The position numbers and the translations under genes were made by a program. The notes under the pieces are model-generated. The model was not told where the DNA came from. It saw only the letters and a program-made list of their open reading frames with translations, and searched no databases. From Microbispora siamensis (GTDB lineage Bacteria; Actinomycetota; Actinomycetes; Streptosporangiales; Streptosporangiaceae): 64,000 nucleotides of DNA. Location: NCBI RefSeq assembly GCF_016863095.1, contig NZ_BOOF01000034.1:1-64000 (forward strand), given 5' to 3'. Shown here in pieces: positions 44,871 to 52,806 of the stretch (its first letter is position 1; every line of letters begins with the position of its first letter).

Positions 44871-44917
44871 ACTTCTAATCCGACGGTCGGGGGTTCGAAT
44901 CCCTCAGGGCGCGCTCC
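44871..44917 (+). repeat. attR: 47-bp direct repeat
   Basis: Identical copy of the 3' part of tRNA-Arg(TCT) (29713-29759). The bases on either side differ from attL, marking the ends of the repeat. A related element end begins immediately to its right. Confidence 0.95.
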
Positions 44918-45140
44918 CCACCTAGCCTGGTTGGCCTCTGACCTGGGCTTCTGCTTGATCGTGCCGCGATCGCGTACGTCGCCGAGAGCCACGGTTTATC
45001 GCCAGTCACGGGATATACGCGGGATGATGTTGGTCGCGTTTCCCCAGGTCGCACGGCGCTTTCGGGGCCTCTGCGGGATGAGACACGCTCCTGAGAACGC
45101 CGAAGGGCCCGAAGCTCCGAGACCCTTCACTGACGCCGTT
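44918..45140. mobile_element. Left-end remnant of a second related AICE
   Basis: The stretch after attR is similar to the stretch after attL (29760-29995): 'CTCTGA-CTGGGCTT', 'GGATGATGTTGGTCGCG' versus 'GAATGATCTTGGCCACG', 'TTTCC-CAGGTCGC', and the int terminator words CGCCGAAGGGCC and CCGAGACCCTTC. The similarity runs in the same order and spacing, so a sibling element was once integrated in the same tRNA site. Confidence 0.65.
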
Positions 45141-45148
45141 CCCACTTC

Positions 45149-45691
45149 TTACGACTCCTGATCCACCACCGCCGCCAGCCGGTCTGTTGCGGCGTCGGCG
45201 ATCTTTCTCGCTTGCTCTCGGATCTCGTCGTCACTTGGTGGGGTGTCCCGTATGTCCTCCCAGTCATCCACCATCCCCTGCAGCAGATAGATCTCCTTGG
45301 GACGATCGCATTTGTCGCCGAGTTCGAAGATCAGGAAGTCCGCACCCTTGGCGATCGGAACCGTGCTCTCAGCGATGCCCCGCGCGACATCCCGGGCGAC
45401 CTCCCATGGCGTGCGCTGGAGATCAATGGGCGGAAAGCCGCTCTCGACCAGCACCTCACGGACGAGCGGCTCGACTTCGGTCATGGAACCGATGGACAAT
45501 GCGTGGCCCGCGAGTTCCCAGACGGCAGGACAGTTGAGACCGGCCTCGATGAGCTCGCAAGCCAGCCAACCGGCCTCCGGCGCGGTCCCGGAGAGCCGCC
45601 CCCAGAGAAGGTCACCTCGCAGCTCAGCCAACCGATTCCTGAGCTCAGGGGAGAATTCCACCAGACCAGTATTCCGCGATTGATCACTCAT
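45149..45691 (-). CDS. Hypothetical protein, 180 residues
   Basis: An all-helical acidic protein ('FSPELRNRLAELRGDLLWGRL', 'GWLACELIEAGLNCPAVWEL', 'DFLIFELGDKCDRPKEIYLL', 'DDEIREQARKIADAATDRLA'; each cited in part). It lies within the decayed second element, between its terminator hairpin and its integrase remnant, so it was probably inserted or acquired later. No family is recognised. Codon use looks chromosomal, and the frame is intact. Confidence 0.6.
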   Translation of the reverse strand: MSDQSRNTGLVEFSPELRNRLAELRGDLLWGRLSGTAPEAGWLACELIEAGLNCPAVWELAGHALSIGSMTEVEPLVREVLVESGFPPIDLQRTPWEVARDVARGIAESTVPIAKGADFLIFELGDKCDRPKEIYLLQGMVDDWEDIRDTPPSDDEIREQARKIADAATDRLAAVVDQES

Positions 45692-45773
45692 GAGGCCAGA
45701 GCGCCTCTATGCACTGGTTGGCGATCTCGCGTTGTCCGTCGATGCCCGCGTACTCCAGTACGTGATGGAAGAC
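45684..45773 (-). pseudogene. Internally deleted integrase remnant
   Basis: One minus-strand frame reads 'VFHHVLEYAGIDGQREIANQ' followed by 'CIEALWPHE' and a stop. In the intact integrase, 'VFHHALDYA' and 'CIDGQRDVANQRIMEALTG' are over 200 residues apart. The remnant therefore joins the two by a deletion that removed the catalytic domain. No usable start exists. Confidence 0.7.
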
Positions 45774-45890
45774 CCGGGACAAGCCGAGCAGACCAAGGCC
45801 GGTTGACGGCATACGGGGTGATCAGGAGGGCGGGCTGTACGCGCCGCGTTGTAAGGCCACGGGTCGGCTCCTCCTCGTACGCTGACCTTC

Positions 45891-46358
45891 GTGGATCTCC
45901 AATCCGTGGACTGGGCTGCAATTCCCGGCCCGAAGTGGTACTCGCCCCAATGTGTGACGGAGGCCTTCAGGGCCTTGATGCGGACGACATGGGCTGACGA
46001 GGATCAGGGCCACGGTATTCGCTCAGTCGTCGGTAATGATCACGCCGGCACCCTCTACCCGGCCGCTGTCGCAGGCACAGACGTATTGCTGCACATCATT
46101 GCCACCTGCCCCGGCGCGCCAAGGAACACCGCCCTATGCGTCCTTTTGGATTGGTGGGGATGCTTCCAACCCGAACCGGGTTTCGAGGCGTACACAGATC
46201 AGGATGGACACCGAGTCGAGATCATCCCCGCGATAATACAGCGGGTAGAGCAAGCAGCCGACACCATGCGCACCATCGCAGAGCACGACACACAGACACG
46301 AGGGCTGGTCCGAGAACTGCTCCGCAGCCTCGACCGAGGATGGACCGTCGAGGAGTAG
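45891..46358 (+). CDS. Hypothetical protein, 155 residues
   Basis: The GTG at 45891 has no strong ribosome-binding site. The protein is 'WAAIPGPKWYSPQCVTEAFRALM' at the start and 'IIPAIIQRVEQAADTMRTIA' with 'RGLVRELLRSLDRGW' at the end, mostly helical with a beta-like centre ('LLHIIATCPGAPRNTALCVLL'). It resembles small actinomycete proteins of unknown role, perhaps immunity-like. It lies among mobile-element remnants. Confidence 0.5.
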   Translation: MDLQSVDWAAIPGPKWYSPQCVTEAFRALMRTTWADEDQGHGIRSVVGNDHAGTLYPAAVAGTDVLLHIIATCPGAPRNTALCVLLDWWGCFQPEPGFEAYTDQDGHRVEIIPAIIQRVEQAADTMRTIAEHDTQTRGLVRELLRSLDRGWTVEE

Positions 46359-46487
46359 CAGACGGCCGACAGCCAGCTCGCCGGGCCATTGGCGGGCCAT
46401 TAAGCAGGGCGATGAGGGGGCAACCACCGTCACTCGTGACCGACCCCAAGCCCAGGTCAGTGACCCTAACGGCCGTGATCCATGCAA

Positions 46488-46531
46488 TTCCCAAGCTGAC
46501 AGCGCGGGTTCGATCCCCGTCACCCGCTCCA
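46488..46531 (+). repeat. tRNA-Gly(CCC) 3' fragment, old attachment site
   Basis: The 44 bases read TTCCCAAGCTGACAGC, then a T arm (GCGGG-TTCGATC-CCCGT), a 7-nt acceptor strand CACCCGC and TCCA. This is the anticodon loop to 3' end of a tRNA-Gly(CCC) with encoded CCA. There is no 5' half upstream, so it is not a tRNA gene but a duplicated att sequence left by an element that used tRNA-Gly. Confidence 0.7.
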
Positions 46532-46618
46532 CACGGAAGCCGGGTCCCCAACGGTCCACGAATACAGGTTCTGATCCTGGCTGACCTGATCAAGCCTGCG
46601 CCCTGAGAAAATCGCTGG

Positions 46619-47182
46619 GTGATGAGCCCTTTGATCCGTTCAAGAACCATCAAGGATCTGCGTGCCTGCATCGATGCTCTCGCCACTGTGCATGCTTGCG
46701 ATCGCTATCCAGTGGACTGGCCCGCCGATCCCGGGCGATGGCTGACACCTTCCAACCTTGTTCAAGCATGGGTGGTGGTTGAAGGCTCTGACGTCGTCGG
46801 ACACGTGGGGCTCTCACAGCTGGACGCGGCAACGCTTGAACCGCCCCTCGCCCAGGCCATCGGTACGTCGGCCGGTCCGGTCGGATCGATCACCCGGCTC
46901 TTCGTCACTCCTCAGGGGCGAGGCTACGGGCATGCCACTCGCCTCCTCGACGTGGTCGGCAAGAAGGCCGCCGATCTAGGAATACCTCTCGTGCTCGACG
47001 TATCCGACGACGGCCACGCGGCCATCGCCCTGTACGAACGTGCCGGATGGCAACGCGTGGCAAGCGCCCGAGCCGAGTGGCTGAACGCAGCAGGCGAGAA
47101 CGCTTTGCTGCACTACTACATGAGTCCCGAGACAACGCGGAAGCAGCATCGCCCCGATCCCCGCCTGGAGCGGCAACGATGA
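46619..47182 (+). CDS. GNAT-family N-acetyltransferase
   Basis: 187 residues (GTG 46619, or ATG 46622). The acetyl-CoA site is 'SITRLFVTPQGRGYGHATRL' (Q/R-x-x-G-x-G/A) with 'DVSDDGHAAIALYERAGWQR' at the end. The substrate is unknown. It lies just outside the tRNA-Gly fragment. Confidence 0.85.
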   Translation: MMSPLIRSRTIKDLRACIDALATVHACDRYPVDWPADPGRWLTPSNLVQAWVVVEGSDVVGHVGLSQLDAATLEPPLAQAIGTSAGPVGSITRLFVTPQGRGYGHATRLLDVVGKKAADLGIPLVLDVSDDGHAAIALYERAGWQRVASARAEWLNAAGENALLHYYMSPETTRKQHRPDPRLERQR

Positions 47183-47503
47183 CCGTCACCGCCCCGACCG
47201 CGGCGAAAACAGGTAACTCAACACCACATCGCATCGCATCGCCGTCACCCAGGCTCGTTGCCACGAAGGCACCCCTGCCCTGGTCAAACGACGCCAGGAG
47301 ACCACCAGGGATACCGGGAAAGGGCGGCCTTAGCGTCCTGCAACGGCACCTTTCAGACGTGATCTACCATGTCCTCGTCGACGACCACAACAGACACCGG
47401 GACCAGGAAACACCGGCCAGCACGGAGTAGACCCCAGGGGGGTGTCTTGTCGCATATCGCCAGGATTCCCCTGCCAAGTACCGGTTCTCAGTAGCGTGGC
47501 ATC
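47183..47503. other. Region with a transposase-like C-terminal remnant
   Basis: From about 47270 the plus strand reads, with one frame change near 47320, 'GTPALVKRRQETTRDTG' and then 'GGLSVLQRHLSDVIYHVLV' up to a stop at 47430. The 'LQRHLSDVIY' block is like the end of IS110-type transposases (ALKRRLSDVVY-like). There is no start or catalytic region. The rest shows nothing recognisable. Confidence 0.4.
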
Positions 47504-47899
47504 GTGGACGAACACGCCTCCGCGGCACGGCGGATGCAGTGGCCAGGGCAACGTCAAGACGTTCTAAACGCGTTACAAGCCCTCGGCGACCGCGACTATC
47601 AAGAGCGACACTGGCGATCAGGACACGGGTGGCCAGACCTCACCGCCGCCGTTCACTGGCTGATCGACGACACTTTCATCGACCAAGCCGGCGCACGAGC
47701 ACTGGTCCCACAACTCTTCCGGGATGAGCAAGAAGCCGACCGCGTGCAACTCGTGGTCGACGCCCTCCTTCGCGTTCTCGATGACCTTGGACCAACCGCC
47801 CCAGACCACGCCTACCTCGACCATCCCGCATGGATGAGCGTCCTGCACGCGGCCAATGCCGCCCTCCAGATTCTGTCGCCGGACAAGGAGAACTCGTAA
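47504..47899 (+). CDS. SCO4402-family protein
   Basis: 131 residues from GTG 47504. 'RRMQWPGQRQDVLNALQALG' followed by 'DYQERHW', 'LTAAVHWLIDDTFIDQAGAR', 'VDALLRVLDDLGPTAPDHAY' and 'HPAWMSVLHAANAALQIL' matches the small SCO4402-like family of actinomycetes, sometimes proposed as CdiI-like immunity proteins. The function is not established. Confidence 0.7.
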   Translation: MDEHASAARRMQWPGQRQDVLNALQALGDRDYQERHWRSGHGWPDLTAAVHWLIDDTFIDQAGARALVPQLFRDEQEADRVQLVVDALLRVLDDLGPTAPDHAYLDHPAWMSVLHAANAALQILSPDKENS

Positions 47900-48043
47900 C
47901 GGCCTCCCCGAACACACCGCAAGGCAACGATGAGGTATCTCCCCGCCAGACCTCTTGCACATAGGAGCGTCAGACCAAAGCGACTGGTGCGGGAAGTACC
48001 ACTGCCATAGTCTTGTCCCGTCTTGATCCCCAGAGGGGGCTAT

Positions 48044-48490
48044 GTGCGGAAGTTTGTTTTGGCCATTTCCGTCGTCTCGCTTCTAACGGGTTGCACAGTT
48101 TCGGTTCGTGGCCAACACGGCCAGGATTCCAGATCAAAGCCTTACGGCCTGATCGATCCACCTGCAACCATGCGCCCTCTCGCTGATCTTGCGCGAGGCA
48201 TCAAAGGTAAAGTGTTACTTCATCACGTCGATGAGCAGGGCCAGAACTCCGCCTGGAGCACAAAACTCAAGATGAGGGCGTCGTTTCGCCTCACCCTCGA
48301 CTGCGTCGGAGCAAGTGGGACGATGATTGTTCACGTAGATCAGTCTCGACTGCCTCACCAATGCTCTGTCGGGCCTGGCAACATTCGGATCGGCATGATC
48401 CCTGACGACGTAGCCGTTCGTAGCATCAGGGTAGAGGTGCCCGCAGGCGCGAAGTGGGCCATTCTCATTTCGAGGCCACCGCAGGCCTAG
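48044..48490 (+). CDS. Putative lipoprotein, 148 residues
   Basis: The GTG at 48044 follows GAGGGGG. The N terminus 'RKFVLAISVVSLLTGC' is a lipoprotein signal with lipobox LLTGC. The mature part has a central beta-rich domain ('KMRASFRLTLDCVGASGTMI', 'RIGMIPDDVAVRSIRVEVPA', 'KWAILISR') resembling small actinomycete lipoproteins of unknown function. Confidence 0.65.
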   Translation: MRKFVLAISVVSLLTGCTVSVRGQHGQDSRSKPYGLIDPPATMRPLADLARGIKGKVLLHHVDEQGQNSAWSTKLKMRASFRLTLDCVGASGTMIVHVDQSRLPHQCSVGPGNIRIGMIPDDVAVRSIRVEVPAGAKWAILISRPPQA

Positions 48491-48535
48491 CATCAACCTG
48501 GACCGGAACGGCTTCGGCTTCTGAGCCGTGCAAGT

Positions 48536-48667
48536 TTGTGGCACGGGGAGTTCATCGGGTTCGCGAGGCTCGACCTGATGGATGCGGGAATGCCGTTCAC
48601 CGTGCGGATCCCCAAGCTGTCGAGGCAGAACCGCCGCTCGTTCCACACCCGGGGCTCCCCCGAGTAA
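48536..48667 (+). pseudogene. C-terminal gene fragment of unknown type
   Basis: An in-frame stretch 'LWHGEFIGFARLDLMDAGMP', 'FTVRIPKLSRQNRRSFHTRG' ends with TAA. It has coding-like third-position GC but no start or ribosome-binding site, and the frame is closed upstream at about 48520. It looks like the leftover end of a deleted gene; no family recognised. Confidence 0.3.
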
Positions 48668-48739
48668 CCTCCGCATGTCATACGAGGTGGTTCCCGTTTC
48701 TCCTCGGAAGCCGGCAGGAGCACGAGAAAGAGCGTGGCG

Positions 48740-49129
48740 ATGGCCCGTAACAGGACTGATGCACGTGCCCGGCTTGAGGGAGGAACGAGGGGTGGCCTCT
48801 GGGGTCCCGTTCTGGTGAACCTGGGGCTCGGTGTGCCCGCGGTTGTGCCGCTCTATCTGGCGTGGTGGCTGCTGACCGAGTACATGCCGATGGACTGCAA
48901 AAGCACGGAGGACCTGGCCAAGCCGGATCTCACCAACTGCAACTACACCACTCTCGATCACGCCAGCATCGTCATGCTTCTCCTGGCTGCGACCGGCGTC
49001 CTCATGCTGGCATTGGTGGTGGTGATCGATGTGATCTTCCCGATTGAGAGCGGACGACGGTTGGCCGCTTGGGCTGGCGCGGCTGTGCTCATCCCCGTCC
49101 CGTTCGCGCTGTGCCTGGCGCTGGCCTGA
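48740..49129 (+). CDS. Small membrane protein with three TM helices
   Basis: 129 residues. TM helices: about 20-45 ('GPVLVNLGLGVPAVVPLYLA'), 75-98 ('SIVMLLLAATGVLMLALVVV') and 105-127. The loop between the first two contains 'DCKSTEDLAKPDLTNCNY' with a Cys pair probably outside the membrane. Function unknown. A GTG at 48734 is an alternative start. Confidence 0.55.
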   Translation: MARNRTDARARLEGGTRGGLWGPVLVNLGLGVPAVVPLYLAWWLLTEYMPMDCKSTEDLAKPDLTNCNYTTLDHASIVMLLLAATGVLMLALVVVIDVIFPIESGRRLAAWAGAAVLIPVPFALCLALA

Positions 49130-49178
49130 CGACTGACGTTCTTGCCACCCGCCACAGCGTCTCGGCCACTTTGTGGCC

Positions 49179-49240
49179 ATGCCCGATCACTGTCCTCTGT
49201 TCAAGCTGCGCCTGAGCACGCCCCGGCTGCAACTGCGCCA
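49179..49240 (+). pseudogene. N-terminal fragment of a GNAT acetyltransferase
   Basis: 'MPDHCPLFKLRLSTPRLQLR' is the characteristic opening of RimJ-like GNAT enzymes (PLFxLRLxTPRLxLR). After about 20 codons the similarity ends in unrelated sequence, so only the start of the gene survives. Nothing else is recognisable in 49130-49384. Confidence 0.6.
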
Positions 49241-49384
49241 CCCTGCGCGGCCGGCGAACCATCGGCCGGCGCCTGCGCCTGGCCCACGGCGCGTTCACCA
49301 GCCCGATTCCCGTCGGCATCCACGGCCTGGAGCCCTGCCTTCCCCATTTCGGCCTGCGCTGACGACACTGCCGGACCTCGCCCG

Positions 49385-50221
49385 CTACCGCCAGGTCGCG
49401 GACTCCGGGTCGACGCCGTGCGCCTCGGCGTTCGCGCAGATCGTGTCGCGCAGCCAGACGGCCAGGCCCGGCACGACCGCGTCGTAGTGGGCCGCGAACC
49501 TGGGATCGGCGGCGAACATCCGCCCGATGCAGGCGTGCATCGAGTGCGTGCAGTCGAAGTACCGCGACATCAACGCGCGGTGCCGCTCCGCGAGGGCGTT
49601 CGCGTCGACGGACCCGGGCGTGACGCCCGCACGCTTCGCGGCGGCGAAGTCGGCGTTCAGGGCGCCGGTCTCGGCCGCGACCGTCTTCCAGTCCTCCGGG
49701 GTCATCTCGCCGGCCCGCTCGGCGTACTGCGCCCACTGCGCGCTGTCTCCCCACCGGTCCTCGGCCTCGTCGACCCAGGCGGGCTGCCAGTCGTCGCCGA
49801 AGATCTCGACCTGCTCCTCCGGGGTCAACCGCATGCCCATGCTCGACGCCCCCAGCATGCGGTCGACCGCGCCGACCATCTTCCGCAGCCGGGAGATGCG
49901 CTCCACGAGCAGCGCCCGCTGCCGGCGCAGATGATCGCGCGCGCCGGCGCCCGGGTCGTCGAGGATCCGGCCGATCTCGGCGAGCGGAAACCCGATCTCC
50001 CTGTAGACGAGGACGCGGTGGATCCGCGCGACGTCGTCACCGGAGTACACCCGGTATCCAGCCCAGGTGCGCCCGCTCGGGCGTACGAGGCCGATCGCGT
50101 CCCAATGATGCAGCGTCTTCACGCTGACCCCGACGAGTGCGGCCGCCCGGCCGACGGTGAGGCCGTCGGAACCGTCCGGGCCGGTGATGGCCGTTTCCCA
50201 TCTGTGGGCGTCGCTCGTCAC
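49385..50221 (-). CDS. TipA-like MerR regulator with TipAS domain
   Basis: 278 residues from GTG 50221. N-terminal MerR HTH: 'LTVGRAAALVGVSVKTLHHW', 'IGLVRPSGRTWAGYRVYSGD'. A dimerisation coiled coil lies around residues 100-125 ('RRQRALLVERISRLRKMVGA'). The C-terminal TipAS-type ligand domain has 'EIFGDDWQPAWVDEAEDRWG' and 'MSRYFDCTHSMHACIGRMFA'. TipA proteins bind thiopeptides and other drugs. It is the second gene of a unit with the VOC protein 60 bp upstream. Confidence 0.85.
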   Translation of the reverse strand: MTSDAHRWETAITGPDGSDGLTVGRAAALVGVSVKTLHHWDAIGLVRPSGRTWAGYRVYSGDDVARIHRVLVYREIGFPLAEIGRILDDPGAGARDHLRRQRALLVERISRLRKMVGAVDRMLGASSMGMRLTPEEQVEIFGDDWQPAWVDEAEDRWGDSAQWAQYAERAGEMTPEDWKTVAAETGALNADFAAAKRAGVTPGSVDANALAERHRALMSRYFDCTHSMHACIGRMFAADPRFAAHYDAVVPGLAVWLRDTICANAEAHGVDPESATWR

Positions 50222-50280
50222 CGGCCCAGTATCGCCGACCTCGCCGAAGGCCCGAGGCCGGAGACGGGCGTACGGACTGC

Positions 50281-50772
50281 TCACTCGGTTGGGACCTCGA
50301 TGCCTATCGCCCGCAGGTCGTCCGCCCGGGCGCTGCGCGGATCGAGCGGCTGAGCGGCGGTCATCACGACCCGGGCGTTCTCGGGCGTGACGACCGTCAG
50401 CTCGATGGAGTTCCAGGGCATCTCCCTCGGGCCGCTGGTGCATCCCGGCACGAGTTCCTCGCAGCGGGCGGCGATCTGGTCGATCTGGCTGAGGACGCAG
50501 GCGAAGCTCACGCTCATCGCCGGAACCTCGCCCACCTGTTCCGCGGGCACGAGCAGGACGTCCTGGAAGGCCCAGCGCCGCAGGTGGGTCAGTCGATCCG
50601 GTACGGAGAACAGGTCGACGAACCCGAGCCCGCGGGTCCAGAAGTCCTTCGACGCCGCGAGGTCGCGGGTGGGGATGGTGACGAACATCGGCATGCCGTA
50701 GTAGTCCCGATAGATCTCGGGCGCGGTCGCGTCGAGCGCGGGCATGGGAACGGGACTGATGTACTCGCTCAT
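50281..50772 (-). CDS. VOC-family (glyoxalase/bleomycin resistance-like) protein
   Basis: 163 residues with 'PMFVTIPTRDLAASKDFWTR', 'GLGFVDLF', 'FQDVLLVPAEQV' and 'IELTVVTPENARVVMTAAQP', a single-domain pair of beta-alpha-beta-beta-beta units. Such proteins bind or degrade small toxic molecules; with a TipA-like regulator downstream a drug-resistance role is likely. Substrate unknown. Confidence 0.8.
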   Translation of the reverse strand: MSEYISPVPMPALDATAPEIYRDYYGMPMFVTIPTRDLAASKDFWTRGLGFVDLFSVPDRLTHLRRWAFQDVLLVPAEQVGEVPAMSVSFACVLSQIDQIAARCEELVPGCTSGPREMPWNSIELTVVTPENARVVMTAAQPLDPRSARADDLRAIGIEVPTE

Positions 50773-50875
50773 GCCCTGATCGTCGAGCCTCCTGCTACGT
50801 CAGGGTCAAGGCGAACACCATGCCGGTGGAGACGGGCCGCGCCCGCGATCCGGGACGCGATCGCCGCGGTCGGAG

Positions 50876-50916
50876 ACCGGGGGCGCGTTCCCGCTTCTCG
50901 GAAACGCGCCCCCGGT
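50876..50916. terminator. Terminator hairpin after the secreted-protein gene
   Basis: ACCGGGGGCGCGTTCC pairs with GGAAACGCGCCCCCGGT (one bulged base) around a 7-nt loop, 14 bp after the stop of the gene on the minus strand. It is one of the strongest hairpins in the window. Confidence 0.8.
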
Positions 50917-50929
50917 CGTGTTGTGGTCG

Positions 50930-51469
50930 TCAGGCCACGTTCACCGTGGCCGAGCTCTGCTGCTTGGCCGACGTGCCCGCGAAGGCGGCCTTCCAGGTGC
51001 CCGTCCCGCCGTTGTCCACCTTCACGCTGTACTGCCCCCGCGATCCCGTACGCGTGGAGGTGACGTACGTGTAGCGCGTGGAGCCGGTCTTGCGGAAGTA
51101 GACGGCGATGGTCTGGGCGGACAGGCCCGACCGGCCGGAGGTCAGCGAGCCCGAGAGCGTCAACTGCTTGGCACGCCGGTCATAGCGGGCCCGCTTCGCC
51201 GTCTCCTCGCCCGCCGAGGCGGTGATGGTCAGCGAGGTGGCCGCGGCGGGGCGGGAGTCCTTCTTGCCGTCATTCCGCGTGGAGTCCTGCTTGGGGTCCT
51301 GCCTCGCTTCCTGCTTGAGGTTCTGCTTCGGGTCCTGCTTGGGGGTCGTGGTGGCCACGGGTCGCGGAGCGGCCGGCTCACCGGTCGCCGCGAAGGCCGA
51401 CGCCGTCGGGACGAGCACGCAGGCGCCGACGGTGGCGGTCAGCAGTCCGGCGGTCACTTTTGCACGCAT
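50930..51469 (-). CDS. Secreted protein with Lys/Gln/Asp repeats
   Basis: The ATG at 51469 follows AGGAGGAA. The 179-residue protein has a Sec signal ('VTAGLLTATVGACVLVPTASAFA'; cleavage around residue 28), then an unstructured linker with repeats of the type KQDPKQ / KQEARQDPKQ (about 45-62), and a C-terminal beta-sandwich-like domain ('KQLTLSGSLTSGRSGLSAQT', 'VYFRKTGSTRYTYVTSTRTG', 'TGTWKAAFAGTSAKQQSSAT'). This last domain resembles bacterial Ig-like or calcium-dependent modules seen in actinomycete exoproteins. Function unknown. Confidence 0.7.
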   Translation of the reverse strand: MRAKVTAGLLTATVGACVLVPTASAFAATGEPAAPRPVATTTPKQDPKQNLKQEARQDPKQDSTRNDGKKDSRPAAATSLTITASAGEETAKRARYDRRAKQLTLSGSLTSGRSGLSAQTIAVYFRKTGSTRYTYVTSTRTGSRGQYSVKVDNGGTGTWKAAFAGTSAKQQSSATVNVA

Positions 51470-51698
51470 TTCTTCCTCCTCGGGAAAACCACCGGCGCGG
51501 AATTCAATGGACAGAGAGGGTGTCCGCACCGGATTTCGCCTTCACCGAAGAACGTATCGGCCTTTTTCGCCGCCGAGACGATCCTTAAATATCCGCACAC
51601 CCACGGCGGCCCGCTTACGCGATTCTTATGACGCCAGCTCAGCGCGGGCGCGTGGATGGTGATCGGTCCAATTCGGCAGAAGCGGTCCGGACGATGAA

Positions 51699-51739
51699 GT
51701 CTCATCCAATGTTCAGCCCGCATGAGAATACGATGAGAC
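51699..51739. promoter_or_regulatory. Inverted repeat between convergent/divergent small genes
   Basis: GTCTCATC and GATGAGAC are perfect 8-bp arms around 25 bp, located between the secreted-protein gene and the AlkA-like gene. It may be a protein-binding site or part of a terminator. The rest of 51470-51765 holds no gene that I can see. Confidence 0.35.
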
Positions 51740-51765
51740 GGTTCCCCGGCCCGTTCATCGTTTTC

Positions 51766-52680
51766 TCAGCGGCCTCGCGCTGATCGGCTCGGGGGCCGGT
51801 CGTCGTCCATGACGCCGTAGCCGGACGCGCGGAACAGGAAGGAGGCCCAGGAGCGGTAGGGCCGCCACGCCTCGGCCACCTTCCGGTACGCGGCAGGCGG
51901 AGCGTCATCCGGCAGGCCGTAGGCCTCGCGCAGGATCGCGAACAGGCGTGGTTCGTCGCCCGGGAACGCGTCCGGCGCCCCCGCGCCGCGGATCAGGATC
52001 AGGCCGGCGGAGAACGGCCCCACGCCGGGCAGGGCGCGAAGTTCCGCCAGCGCCTCCTGGGGGTCGATCGCGCGCAGATGCTCCGCGGTGAGCACGCCGT
52101 CGAGCGCCGCGCGGGCCAGCCCGCGCAGCCACTCCTCCTTCTGCGCGGGCAAGCCGAGGCCGCCGGCCTGCAGCAGCGTCATGGGCGGAGGAAAGGCGGC
52201 GTACGTCTCCCCGTCCACGACGACCTTCGCTCCGAATCGCTCCGCGATGCGCTGTTTGAGCCGGGCGGCGATGAGCATCGACGAACGCTGCACGATCACC
52301 GCCCAGCAGGCCGCCTCCCAGGGGCTCCAGAAGCACAGCGGGCGCAGGCCGGGACTCTTCCGCTGCAGGTCGCCGAGCACCGGGTCGGCCTCACCGGCCT
52401 CGGCGAAGCCGGAGCCGTCCACATCGAGGGACAGGATGCGCGCCACCTCGCCCCGGATCCGCGGCCCGGCTGCCCGCGTGGTGACGACGGCGACACCGTC
52501 CGGCGCGGCGGTCACGGTCACACCGATCGGCAGCCAGTCGGACTCCGCGCAGTAGGCGAAGCGCAGCGCCCGCCCGTCGGAGGGCAGCCCGCTGGTGGCC
52601 GGCCAGTCCTCGACGAAGCACAACGTGGCGCCGAGGTCGAACGGGCCTTCTGCCGTGAGCGTGAAACCGTGGCTGGTCAT
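51766..52680 (-). CDS. AlkA-type DNA-3-methyladenine glycosylase
   Basis: 304 residues from ATG 52680 (alternative ATG 52689). N-terminal AlkA-like beta domain, then the HhH-GPD fold: 'WAVIVQRSSMLIAARLKQRI', 'AERFGAKVV', hairpin 'LAELRALPGVGPFSAGLILI' and catalytic-Asp region 'GAPDAFPGDEPRLFAILREA' (the Asp after 'PDAFP'). It removes alkylated bases in base excision repair. It is not adjacent to an ada gene. Confidence 0.85.
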   Translation of the reverse strand: MTSHGFTLTAEGPFDLGATLCFVEDWPATSGLPSDGRALRFAYCAESDWLPIGVTVTAAPDGVAVVTTRAAGPRIRGEVARILSLDVDGSGFAEAGEADPVLGDLQRKSPGLRPLCFWSPWEAACWAVIVQRSSMLIAARLKQRIAERFGAKVVVDGETYAAFPPPMTLLQAGGLGLPAQKEEWLRGLARAALDGVLTAEHLRAIDPQEALAELRALPGVGPFSAGLILIRGAGAPDAFPGDEPRLFAILREAYGLPDDAPPAAYRKVAEAWRPYRSWASFLFRASGYGVMDDDRPPSRSARGR

Positions 52681-52806
52681 GGGCGACATCGTACGAGGCC
52701 GGACAGACAAACGATCTTGCCGGGCGGCACGCCGCGGCCTCCGCCGGCCATACCGGATCCTCGGGAACGAGGACGCCCGGGAAAGACGAGAGGTACGGTC
52801 AGGATC

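Larger units (their letters stand above)
29713..44917. mobile_element. pSAM2-like actinomycete integrative and conjugative element (AICE)
   Basis: A 15.2-kb element bounded by a 47-bp direct repeat that begins in the anticodon loop of tRNA-Arg(TCT). Left to right it has a tyrosine integrase and excisionase, a RepSA-type rolling-circle initiator, a TraB/FtsK-like dsDNA translocase, an SCO3933-family regulator, a KorSA-like GntR repressor, an HTH-TPR regulator, a Pif-like Nudix protein, then cargo of lower GC (HD-HSP90 protein, SLATT protein, PD-(D/E)XK-like protein). All backbone modules look intact, so it may still excise and transfer. Confidence 0.92.

Noticed and set aside
44871-44917. A second tRNA-Arg gene
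   Set aside because: Only the 3' half is present; the acceptor 5' strand and D arm are missing, so it is attR.
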